A DNA stretch of 9,015 nucleotides from Phycisphaerales bacterium UBA2396 (GTDB taxonomy: Bacteria; Planctomycetota; Phycisphaerae; Phycisphaerales; UBA1924): assembly GCA_002343325.1 (NCBI GenBank), contig DDSG01000044.1, positions 1-9,015 on the forward strand, written 5' to 3'. Numbering within the stretch: position 1 is the stretch's first letter; each line of letters begins with the position of its first letter. Position numbers and translations under genes: made by a program. The notes under the pieces were generated by a model, which did no database searches, was not told the DNA's origin, and saw nothing but the letters and a program-made list of their open reading frames with translations. Positions 1 to 6,474 of the stretch are shown here, piece by piece.

Positions 1-1969
1 GGCGGCCTTCGCCCGACTGGGTCGGTTCGGTACCCGCGGGTGCCGATGGATCGCTCGGCACCGGCGCCTCGGTGGTCGGCTCGGGGCTTGGCTCGCCTTC
101 CGGAGGGGGTGTGCCGACGGCGTCGGACGGCCCGGCTCCCTTGCCACGCCCGCGCCGACGGCGGCGACGCTCTTCCGATCTGTTCCCGTCGCCACCGCCC
201 TCGCCCTCGGCACCGGCATCGTCCGCGACGCTGCCATCCGCGGGGTCGTCGATCTCGATGGGGTGCGGCTCGGCGTCGTTGAACTGGGCGTCGCTGGCGT
301 TCTCCGCGGCGGCCTCGGCGTCCATCGCCTGCTGGTGCTCCTCGCGGGCGTCGCTCGCCCACGCGTCCGCCTCGTCGGCGGGCGGATCGAATTCCCACAC
401 CTTCAGGTCGCTGGGCTTCTTCGGCGCCGGGAGGCGCTCAAGATCGATGTCCGCGCCGGTCGCGTCGTAGGCGTAGAAGCTGATGCGGTCGGGCGGGATG
501 TCCTCGCTGACGCGCACGTCGACGTGCTTGCCGCTCTCGCGTTCGATCCGCCCCAGAAGTCGCCGCTTGTTCGAGAGCAGCTCGCCCGCCACGCGTGGGG
601 AGACAACCATCTCGACCTTCGAGATCCGGTCGTATCCGAGCAGCGCGCCCAGGTCGCGGAGCGCCTCGCTCGCGACGCTGTCGGGCTTCTGGACAAGCCC
701 GCGTCCGCGGCAGGTGGGGCATTCGGAGAAGTGAATCTGCTCGTGACTCCCGCGCATGCGCTGGCGGGTCATCTCGAGGATCCCGAACGGCGAGATCGTC
801 GCGACGGTCGACTTGGCGCGGTCGCGCTTGAGCCGTTCCTTGAAGCGGTTCTCGATGTCCTTGCGGTGCGACGCCGACCGCATGTCGATCAGGTCGTTGA
901 CGATGATCCCGCCCAGGTCGCGCAGCCGGAGCTGTCGGCAGATCTCGTCGACCGCCTCGATGTTCGTCTTGTACGCGTTGTCCTCGCTGTCGCGGGCGTC
1001 GCGGCTCTTGCCGGAGTTGACGTCGATCGCCACCAGCGCCTCGGTCTGATCGATTACCAGACGTCCGCCGCTGGCCAGCGGGACTTCTCGCGCGTTGATC
1101 AGGGCGATCTGCCGTTCGATCGAGAACGCGTGGAAGATCGGGGTCTTCCCCGGGTAGTGCATCAGTTTCGTCTTGGTGCGCGGGGCGACGATCTTCATGA
1201 ACCGCTCGGCCCGGACGAGCGCCTGCTCGTTGTCGATGATCACCTCGTCGGTGTCGCTGCTCATCAGGTCGCGGAGCGAACGCACCAGCAGGTCGCTCTC
1301 GGAATAGAGCAGCCGGAGCTTGTTGCCGCCCTTGCGGCGACGCTCCATGTCCTTCCACAGACGCTGGAGATACGCAAGGTCGCGCTTGAGCTCGGCCTTG
1401 CCCCGGTCCATGCCCGCCGTGCGGAGGATGAACCCGAATCCCTCGGGCAGATCGAGCTGATCGAGAATCTCGCGCATCTTTCGGCGGAGCTCTTCGTCCT
1501 CCACCTTGCGAGAGACGCCGACCTTGTCCATCTGGGGCATCATCACGAGGAATCGCCCGGGGATCGAGAGATAGCTGGTCAGGGTCGGGCCCTTGGTGCC
1601 CACGCCCTCCTTGAGGACCTGCACGATGACCTCGTCACCCTTGCGGAGGCACTGCTGAATGGGCGGGCGTTCGCGGCGCGGGGTCTTGTGCCCGACCTGC
1701 TCGGTCGTGTCGTCGGTTTCGCCGGGGAAGTAGCGCGGGTGCAGGTCGGAGATGTGGAGGAAGCCATTGTCCTCGACACCAAAGTCGACGAATGCCGCCT
1801 GGATCGACGCCTCGACGTTGTTGACGCGCCCGACGTAGATGTTACCGACGCGGCTGGCGCTGGCGGACCTCTCGCTGTGCAGCTCCTCGAGCTTGCCGTC
1901 CTCGACGATGGCGACCCGGCACTCTTCGCCCGGGACGTAGTTGATGATCATCTGTTGCTTACCGGCCAT
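1..1969 (-). CDS. rne: Ribonuclease E/G family endoribonuclease, RNase E-like, 3' end cut by window
   Basis: This is an endoribonuclease that would cut single-stranded RNA in mRNA decay and rRNA/tRNA processing. 656 codons are visible from ATG at 1969, with no stop before the window edge. An S1 RNA-binding domain starts near residue 36 (GNIYVGRVNNVE, then AAFVDFG). The 5'-phosphate sensor motif is RTAG at R183-T184. The catalytic Mg-binding aspartates are D316 (AIDVNSGK) and D359 (IIVNDLIDM). Their spacing of 43 equals that of D303 and D346 in E. coli RNase E. The zinc-link CPTCRGRG begins at C417. After the core comes an acidic stretch (about 526-594), an arginine run (R601-R606) and a Pro/Glu/Ser-rich tail. 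The tail favours RNase E over the roughly 490-residue RNase G, but the subtype is inferred; 'Rne/Rng family' is the safe name. No strong Shine-Dalgarno precedes the ATG. The gene follows ptsI on the same strand after 330 bases. Confidence 0.96.
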   Translation of the reverse strand, partial: MAGKQQMIINYVPGEECRVAIVEDGKLEELHSERSASASRVGNIYVGRVNNVEASIQAAFVDFGVEDNGFLHISDLHPRYFPGETDDTTEQVGHKTPRRERPPIQQCLRKGDEVIVQVLKEGVGTKGPTLTSYLSIPGRFLVMMPQMDKVGVSRKVEDEELRRKMREILDQLDLPEGFGFILRTAGMDRGKAELKRDLAYLQRLWKDMERRRKGGNKLRLLYSESDLLVRSLRDLMSSDTDEVIIDNEQALVRAERFMKIVAPRTKTKLMHYPGKTPIFHAFSIERQIALINAREVPLASGGRLVIDQTEALVAIDVNSGKSRDARDSEDNAYKTNIEAVDEICRQLRLRDLGGIIVNDLIDMRSASHRKDIENRFKERLKRDRAKSTVATISPFGILEMTRQRMRGSHEQIHFSECPTCRGRGLVQKPDSVASEALRDLGALLGYDRISKVEMVVSPRVAGELLSNKRRLLGRIERESGKHVDVRVSEDIPPDRISFYAYDATGADIDLERLPAPKKPSDLKVWEFDPPADEADAWASDAREEHQQAMDAEAAAENASDAQFNDAEPHPIEIDDPADGSVADDAGAEGEGGGDGNRSEERRRRRRGRGKGAGPSDAVGTPPPEGEPSPEPTTEAPVPSDPSAPAGTEPTQSGEGR

Positions 1970-2070
1970 ATGAAACTCGCCCGACCTTTCGGGGGCGCTC
2001 CGTGCGTTTCGCGCGGCCTGTGCACGGGACCGGAAGAATCGAAGCCCGCCGCGGGTGGGCGGAAACGCCT

Positions 2071-2202
2071 CTTGGGGCGCCCCGCCTTGGGCGCCTCCCA
2101 GGCCACAAGCCGTGGGGCGCCGAACGGCGCCGGCCTGGTGCGTTCGCCCGTCAGGGCGGCTTGCTCGGGTGGTCTTCCCTCGGCCCGGGCGCTTGGGGCG
2201 CC
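2071..2202 (-). repeat. Four copies of a GGCGCCCCAAG-type repeat
   Basis: Read on the minus strand the unit is GGCGCCCCAAG. Copies lie at 2071-2081 (exact), 2086-2095 (one C shorter), 2111-2121 (CACG in place of CAAG) and 2192-2202 (exact). The GGCGCC core is self-complementary, so copies can pair with each other as well as form local hairpins. Function is unknown. Confidence 0.6.
2098..2138 (-). other. Nested inverted repeat in the rne leader
   Basis: The inner arms GGCGCC (2116-2121 and 2126-2131) flank a 4-base loop. They lie inside outer arms CCAGGCC (2098-2104) and GGCCTGG (2132-2138). This would fold into a very stable compound hairpin in either strand's RNA. It may be an RNase landing site or part of a leader fold; the role is not shown. 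Confidence 0.5.
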
Positions 2203-2224
2203 GCGCAGGTATCTCGGGAATCGT

Positions 2225-2246
2225 CACCCGGCGCACGGCCGGGGTG
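2225..2246 (-). other. Hairpin downstream of ptsI
   Basis: Arms CACCCGGC (2225-2232) and GCCGGGGTG (2238-2246) pair over eight bases with one bulged G and a 5-base loop. It forms a tandem pair with the palindrome at 2260-2281. No T-tract follows on the minus strand. Confidence 0.4.
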
Positions 2247-2259
2247 GTTCGAGTTCGTC

Positions 2260-2281
2260 CGGCCCGGACACGTCCGGGCCG
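2260..2281 (-). terminator. Perfect GC palindrome just after the ptsI stop, terminator-like
   Basis: Arms CGGCCCGGAC (2260-2269) and GTCCGGGCCG (2272-2281) match over 10 bases around a 2-base centre. It begins 18 bases past the ptsI stop codon. There is no downstream T-run on the minus strand, so it is not a classical intrinsic terminator. It could block 3' exonucleases or assist Rho-dependent ending. Confidence 0.35.
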
Positions 2282-2299
2282 CGTGCTCTGCCCCCTCGC

Positions 2300-4132
2300 C
2301 TAACCGTCGGAACGTCCGTCGAAGGCTTCGGGGATGATCTTTCGGGCCTGGTCGCGCATGTACGCGGCGACCGCGGCCTCCGAATCGAACGTGAGCGCCT
2401 GACGGGCGATCCGCTCGCATTGTTCCAAACTCACGCTCCGCACCAGCCGCTTGAGCGACGGGATCGCGGAACTGCTCACGGACAAGGTACGCAACCCCAG
2501 ACCGAGGAGCAACAGCCCAAACTCAAGATCGGCCGCCGACTCCCCGCAACATGAAACGGGGATCCCCCTCCGCCGACCCACCCGAGCCACATCCCGAATC
2601 AGGCGGATCACCGCAGGGTGCATGGGGTTATAGAGATCGGCGATCCGCTCGTTCGTGCGGTCGACCGCCAGCGTGTATTGGATCAGGTCGTTGGTCCCGA
2701 TCGAGAAGAAATCCACTTCGTGGGCGAAGACGTCCGCCATGAGAGCAGCCGAGGGCACCTCAACCATCATGCCCACCTTGATCGAGGGATCAAAGGGGAT
2801 GGAATCTTCGGCGAGGTCTTCCATCACGTCGTTGAGCAGGTGGCGGGCCCGGCGCAGCTCGGCGGTGGAGGTGATGAGGGGGAACATCACCTTAATAGGT
2901 CCAAGGGCGCTGGCGCGCAGGATGGCTCGCAGTTGGAGCTTGAACATCGGCTGATTGCGGAGGCAATAGCGGATGGAGCGGTTACCCAGGAATGGGTTGC
3001 GTTCAGGCACGTCCTGCCGGCTCTGGGTCATTTTGTCCGCACCCAGATCGACGGTGCGGATGGTGAGGGGGTTGCCCTTGAGCCCTTCGACAGCCTTCTT
3101 GTACGCGAGGAAGTGGTCTCGCTCGGTGGGTTCGGTCTTGCTCATCAGGTAGAGGTATTCCGTGCGGTAGAGCCCGACCCCTTGCCCGCCCATGCTGAGC
3201 ACTTCGGTGGCTTGCTCCGGGAATTCGATGTTCCCGACGAGCTCGATCGGCGTGCCGTCGCGGGTCACGCTGGGCAGGGTGTTGAGGTCGCCAAGCGAGA
3301 GCTGAAAGAGTCGGCGTTGCTCGATGGATCGGCGGTAGTCGGCGAGTTGGGCCTCGTCCGGATTGACGACGACGGTGCCGTGGTCCCCGTCGAGGATGAT
3401 GGTCGCGCCGTTGGTGGCGGCCTGGAGGAGGTCCTGGCATCCGACGACGGCGGGAATATTGAGAGCGCGGGCGACGATCGCGGTGTGGCTGGTTCGGCCG
3501 CCCAGATCGGTCGCAAAGCCCAGAATCTTGGTGCGATCGAGCCCGGCGGTGAGCGACGGGGTGAGGTCGCTGGCGACGACGATGGTGTCCGGGCCGGCGT
3601 TGGCGAGGCGACTCTCGCGCCGCCCGCTGAGGTGCGAGAGCAAGCGGTTCGCCAGGTCGTCGATGTCGTTGACCTTGGTGGTAAAGGCCGAGTCGGCCGA
3701 GGCGCGGAACTTTGCCGCGAGCTGGCCGAGCACGTGGCTGACGGCGAACTCGGCGGTGACCCGCTCGCTCTCGATCAGCGCGGTGACCGGAGTGAGAAAG
3801 GTGCGGCGGTCGGAGAGCATCGCCACGTGCACAAGAAAGATCTTGGCGGCCTCATCGCCCATGTCGCGGCGGGCGCTCTGGAAGACGTGCTGAAGCTCCG
3901 CGATGGAGTCCTTGACGGCCTTGTCGAAGCGGGCGAGCTCGGCCCCGACGGCTTGTTCGTCCTGAACGGTGCGGCGTGTGATCCGATGGATCTCGTCTTC
4001 GAGCAGAACAGCCCGCCCGATCACGATCCCGGGGGAGACGGCAAGCCCTTTGTGGAGGCTCGGCCTGGCTTGCGTCGAGGGCGTGGAGGCCGAGGGAGGG
4101 ATCGCGGGAGTTGAGCGGGGGACTTTGGCCAC
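2300..4132 (-). CDS. ptsI: Phosphoenolpyruvate-protein phosphotransferase (PTS enzyme I)
   Basis: Enzyme I takes phosphate from phosphoenolpyruvate onto its own histidine and passes it to HPr in the cytosol. The 610 residues hold all three parts: an N-terminal domain (from about residue 27, LHKGLAVSPGIVIG), the swivel domain with phospho-acceptor H216 in GGRTSHTAIVAR, and the PEP-binding barrel. Expected barrel residues are present: R323 (YRTE), R359 (IRTVDLGADK), E458 (MVEVPSA), N481-D482 (GTNDLIQY), R492 and C529 (CCGES, matching E. coli C502). There is no GAF domain, so it is not the PtsP (nitrogen-PTS) type. An in-frame TAG at 4142-4144 leaves GTG 4132 as the only nearby start, so a roughly 25-residue Pro/Ser/Thr-rich N-terminal extension is real unless GTG at residue 37 is used. 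No Shine-Dalgarno is visible. A TAGACT at 4139-4144 could be a -10 giving a nearly leaderless mRNA. No HPr or EII gene lies in the window. Confidence 0.97.
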   Translation of the reverse strand: MAKVPRSTPAIPPSASTPSTQARPSLHKGLAVSPGIVIGRAVLLEDEIHRITRRTVQDEQAVGAELARFDKAVKDSIAELQHVFQSARRDMGDEAAKIFLVHVAMLSDRRTFLTPVTALIESERVTAEFAVSHVLGQLAAKFRASADSAFTTKVNDIDDLANRLLSHLSGRRESRLANAGPDTIVVASDLTPSLTAGLDRTKILGFATDLGGRTSHTAIVARALNIPAVVGCQDLLQAATNGATIILDGDHGTVVVNPDEAQLADYRRSIEQRRLFQLSLGDLNTLPSVTRDGTPIELVGNIEFPEQATEVLSMGGQGVGLYRTEYLYLMSKTEPTERDHFLAYKKAVEGLKGNPLTIRTVDLGADKMTQSRQDVPERNPFLGNRSIRYCLRNQPMFKLQLRAILRASALGPIKVMFPLITSTAELRRARHLLNDVMEDLAEDSIPFDPSIKVGMMVEVPSAALMADVFAHEVDFFSIGTNDLIQYTLAVDRTNERIADLYNPMHPAVIRLIRDVARVGRRRGIPVSCCGESAADLEFGLLLLGLGLRTLSVSSSAIPSLKRLVRSVSLEQCERIARQALTFDSEAAVAAYMRDQARKIIPEAFDGRSDG

Positions 4133-4166
4133 GGGACGAGTCTACGGATAGTCTGGGGGGGTCATC

Positions 4167-4195
4167 TTGACTTTCGGCTGGATCCGCGTTCTGAT
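4167..4195 (+). promoter_or_regulatory. Candidate sigma70-like promoter for rho
   Basis: TTGACT (4167-4172, five of six consensus) is followed after exactly 17 bases by TCTGAT (4190-4195, four of six). This lies in an AT-richer patch of an otherwise extremely GC-rich gap and points toward rho. Transcription would start near 4202, leaving about 290 bases of leader before the preferred rho start. Confidence 0.45.
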
Positions 4196-4493
4196 TTGGT
4201 CGAAGGGAAAGGGAACAGGGCGAGCCCGCGCGGGCCGCCCGAAGCGCCGCGGGACTCGCGGCTGACAGCATCGTGAAACGAAGGGGCGTGCGAAAGGGCC
4301 GAACGGCCGGTTCGCGGCGGGCCGGGTCTACGAGCCGGCGGCGTGAATTCTTCGAAGTGTCGTGAGCGGGCGAGCCGCGTCGTGGTCCGTATCGGGGCCC
4401 GACCAGGGCGGGGCCTGTGTGCGGAGTGTTCAGGAGGCCTTTCGGCCGATGTGCCGTGCAGGCCCGGGCGCCGGGTGCCCGAGAGGAGGCAGT
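4196..4493 (+). promoter_or_regulatory. Hairpin-rich rho leader region
   Basis: No gene is convincing in this stretch. It holds a 12-base palindrome (4224-4235), a hairpin GCCGCG/CGCGGC with a 5-base loop (4246-4262), a GGCC-TTTC-GGCC hairpin (4436-4447), and CGGGC/GCCCG arms (4465-4481) that abut the Shine-Dalgarno at 4481-4489. The E. coli rho leader is also about 250 bases long and carries autogenous Rho-dependent attenuation. A like role here is an inference from position and length. Confidence 0.35.
4481..4489 (+). promoter_or_regulatory. Strong Shine-Dalgarno GAGAGGAGG before rho
   Basis: GAGAGGAGG lies 4 bases before the in-frame GTG at 4494 and 8 bases before an out-of-frame ATG at 4498. 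It is the best ribosome site in the region and supports starting rho here rather than at GTG 4362. A second site, CAGGAGG (4431-4437), lies 11 bases before an in-frame ATG at 4449, so a 413-residue form remains possible. Confidence 0.6.
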
Positions 4494-5690
4494 GTGGATG
4501 TACGTGGACCAAGACGCCGACGTCGTCGCCGAGGTGGCGGCGGTGGTGGGCAAGCGCCGCACGGACAGGGCGGCCAGGGTCACGCGGGCGGTGGGCAGCG
4601 GGGCGGGTATCCGGGTGGCGGCGGATCAGCCGGCGGCGGAGGGCGTGGCCCGGCGCTGCCGCCGTTGCCTCCGGGCGTGCGGCCTCTCGATCAACTGACG
4701 AGCATCGACCCGCAGCCTCGCATCACGCTGGAGTATCCGGGGTGTCCGTCGTCGTGCCGACTGATCGATCTGTTTTGTCCCATCGGGCGCGGGCAGCGGG
4801 GGCTGATCGTCAGCCCGCCCAAGGCCGGGAAGACGACGCTGCTGAAGGACATCGCCCTGGCGGTTCTCCGGAACCATCCCGGGCTTGAGCTGGTGGTCCT
4901 CCTGATCGACGAGCGGCCGGAGGAAGTGACTGACTTTCGGCGGACGCTCGCGGGGCACGAGGAGCGCCTGGCGGCGGACGTGGCGTGGGCCGAGTCAGCG
5001 GCCCGGGACCTCGGGATGCACGCCGAGCACAGCGCGTCGGCCGAGCCTGCTCGGGGCCAGTCGATCATCGGCGGGTTCGGGGCGCAGATCGTCTCCCCGC
5101 GCTGCAAGATCATCGCCAGCAGCAACGACCATGGCGTCGACAAGCACGTCGAGGTCGCACTCCGGGCGATCGAGTACTGCAAGAGGCAGGTCGAGCTGGG
5201 TCGGCACGTGGTGATGCTGCTGGATTCGCTGACGCGGCTTGGGCGGGCCTTTAACCAGAGCCGAAAGCACGCCAATTCCGGACGGATCATGACGGGCGGG
5301 CTGGACAGCAAGGCCCTCGAGGTTCCCCGGCAGATCTTCGGGTCCGCCCGAAACACCGAAGAGGCCGGCAGCCTGACGATTCTCGCGAGTTGTCTGGTCG
5401 ATACGGGTTCGGCGGCCGACCAGATCATCTTCGAGGAGTTCAAGGGATCCGGCAACATGGAGCTGATCCTCGACCGGAAGATTGCCGAGCGGCGGATTTT
5501 CCCCGCGATCAATCTCGCCGAGAGCGGCACCCGCAAGGAAGACCGGCTCCTCAACGAGCAGGAGTACAAGACGATGTCGGCGCTGCGTCGGAGGCTGCTC
5601 GCGATGCCCCCGCACCAGCAGGTCGAGCAGTTGCTGGCCGCCCTTCAGCGGTTCCCGACGAACGCGACGCTGGTTGGCAGCACGGGCTGA
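4494..5690 (+). CDS. rho: Transcription termination factor Rho, atypical: no N-terminal OB-fold, with ATPase insert
   Basis: Rho is a ring-shaped RNA-dependent ATPase that pulls RNA out of stalled transcription complexes. From GTG 4494 the protein has 398 residues (E. coli: 419). The motor is intact: Walker A PPKAGKTT with K113, catalytic E140 in DERPEE, Walker B D244 in MLLDSLTRL, the Q-loop-like SGRIMTGG (262-269), EEFKGSGNMEL, and arginine finger R347 in SGTRKE. Two things are odd. Residues 1-62 are Arg/Gly/Pro-rich (seven Arg in a row, then six Gly) and run straight into the linker PLDQLTSIDPQPRITLE, with no sign of the usual primary RNA-binding OB-fold. Also, E140 to D244 is 104 residues against 54 in E. 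coli; the extra residues lie at about 152-204. The reading frame is open throughout and the motifs are intact, so decay is unlikely. It may be the only Rho or a paralogue. It leads a tightly spaced plus-strand gene run. Confidence 0.95.
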   Translation: MDVRGPRRRRRRRGGGGGGQAPHGQGGQGHAGGGQRGGYPGGGGSAGGGGRGPALPPLPPGVRPLDQLTSIDPQPRITLEYPGCPSSCRLIDLFCPIGRGQRGLIVSPPKAGKTTLLKDIALAVLRNHPGLELVVLLIDERPEEVTDFRRTLAGHEERLAADVAWAESAARDLGMHAEHSASAEPARGQSIIGGFGAQIVSPRCKIIASSNDHGVDKHVEVALRAIEYCKRQVELGRHVVMLLDSLTRLGRAFNQSRKHANSGRIMTGGLDSKALEVPRQIFGSARNTEEAGSLTILASCLVDTGSAADQIIFEEFKGSGNMELILDRKIAERRIFPAINLAESGTRKEDRLLNEQEYKTMSALRRRLLAMPPHQQVEQLLAALQRFPTNATLVGSTG

Positions 5691-5711
5691 CGAGTCGTTA
5701 GACTGGCGGAC

Positions 5712-6470
5712 GTGATCGCCATGACGCTCATCCTCGCCGCGCCTAACCATCCCGCCATCACCGAGGTGCTCTACCACGTCCCCGCGAAAGACGCGGGCGA
5801 TGCCAATCGCGACGGGGCGCGCGATCCGGCGGGGGATGAGTTCGTCGAGATCACGAATCTGTCCGGGTCGCCGATCGACTTGGGCGGGTACGCGATCATC
5901 GATTCAGACACATGGTGGTTTCTCAGCGAGCGCGGCACAAAGCCTGTCGACCTCGCGGCGGATGTCGAGGGCAAGAACGTGCTGTTCGTCTTCCCGGCGT
6001 GCAGGCTCGAACCGGGTGCCTCGGCCGTTGTGTTCAACGGCTTTGAGATGAAGAGCGGCGGAAAGACCGGCCCCATCGGGACCAAGGACAAGCCCGCGGG
6101 GCCCAACCAGGGGTTCGGCGGCGCCCTTGTCTTCACCGCTGGGATCACCACCGCGAAGGCCGGATTCGGGAACGACGGCGACTGGGTCGCGCTGCTTTCG
6201 CCCGCGGGCGAGTTTCTGCAGGTTGTGCGATGGGGCAAGCCCGACCACGCGCCCCCGGCCAAAGCCCCGGTGTCGGATGCGCCCGAACAGCCCAAGGGCA
6301 GCGCACAGCGAGCGAAGGTCAGGGGCGAGTGGGTCTTTGTTGACCACGCCACGCTGGGCGAGGGCGGAAATCTCTTCAGCCCGGGCGTGGGTGATGCGGG
6401 TGTGCCCAAGGAAGGCTCGCAACCTGGCGACGACGGCCGAGAGCCCGGGCGTCGGCCGCCGCTACGCTAG
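5712..6470 (+). CDS. Lamin-tail-domain (LTD) protein
   Basis: The 252 residues are nearly all one lamin-tail domain, an immunoglobulin-like beta fold common in exported or surface proteins of planctomycetes and other bacteria. Visible landmarks are ITEVLYHVP (16-24), GDEFVEITNLSG followed by IDLGGYAI (41-62), the LEPGASAVVFN strand (99-109), GDWVALLSPAGEFLQVVRW (156-174) and a closing GGNLFSPG (218-225). The Asp/Asn-rich DAGDANRDG segment (27-35) resembles a calcium-binding loop. The start is uncertain: GTG 5712 or ATG 5721, neither with a good Shine-Dalgarno. The frame is open back to the rho stop, but no other start lies in it. Only a very short hydrophobic stretch (MTLILAA) precedes the domain, too short and uncharged for a normal signal peptide. 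The gene starts 21 bases after rho. The precise role is unknown. Confidence 0.85.
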   Translation: MIAMTLILAAPNHPAITEVLYHVPAKDAGDANRDGARDPAGDEFVEITNLSGSPIDLGGYAIIDSDTWWFLSERGTKPVDLAADVEGKNVLFVFPACRLEPGASAVVFNGFEMKSGGKTGPIGTKDKPAGPNQGFGGALVFTAGITTAKAGFGNDGDWVALLSPAGEFLQVVRWGKPDHAPPAKAPVSDAPEQPKGSAQRAKVRGEWVFVDHATLGEGGNLFSPGVGDAGVPKEGSQPGDDGREPGRRPPLR

Positions 6471-6474
6471 GGGC

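Larger units (their letters stand above)
1970..2299 (-). promoter_or_regulatory. Structured gap between ptsI and rne; probable rne 5' leader
   Basis: These 330 bases hold no convincing gene. On the minus strand they run from the ptsI stop to the RNase E start. They contain several inverted repeats and four copies of a GGCGCC-centred element, listed separately. If rne is transcribed from ptsI or from within this gap, its mRNA has a long folded leader. In E. coli the rne leader (about 360 nt) folds and lets RNase E cut its own message, so a similar role is a reasonable inference. I could not find a clear sigma70 promoter here. Confidence 0.4.

Noticed and set aside
438..1358. 306-codon minus-strand frame inside the RNase E gene
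   Set aside because: It is a shifted frame of RNase E, with Arg/Gln-rich composition and no domain.
263..2554. 763-codon open frame on the plus strand antisense to RNase E and its leader
   Set aside because: It mirrors the RNase E gene, which has all family motifs. Long antisense frames are expected in high-GC genes where stops are rare.
2618..4114. 498-codon open frame on the plus strand antisense to ptsI
   Set aside because: Composition-driven shadow of a clearly recognisable enzyme I; no recognisable domain.
4362..4493. N-terminal extension of Rho from GTG 4362
   Set aside because: The 44 extra residues are Cys-rich and unlike Rho, with no Shine-Dalgarno at 4362, while strong sites precede 4449 and 4494.
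4691..5569. 292-codon minus-strand frame inside rho
   Set aside because: Ser/Arg-rich shadow of the Rho ATPase core; no domain visible.
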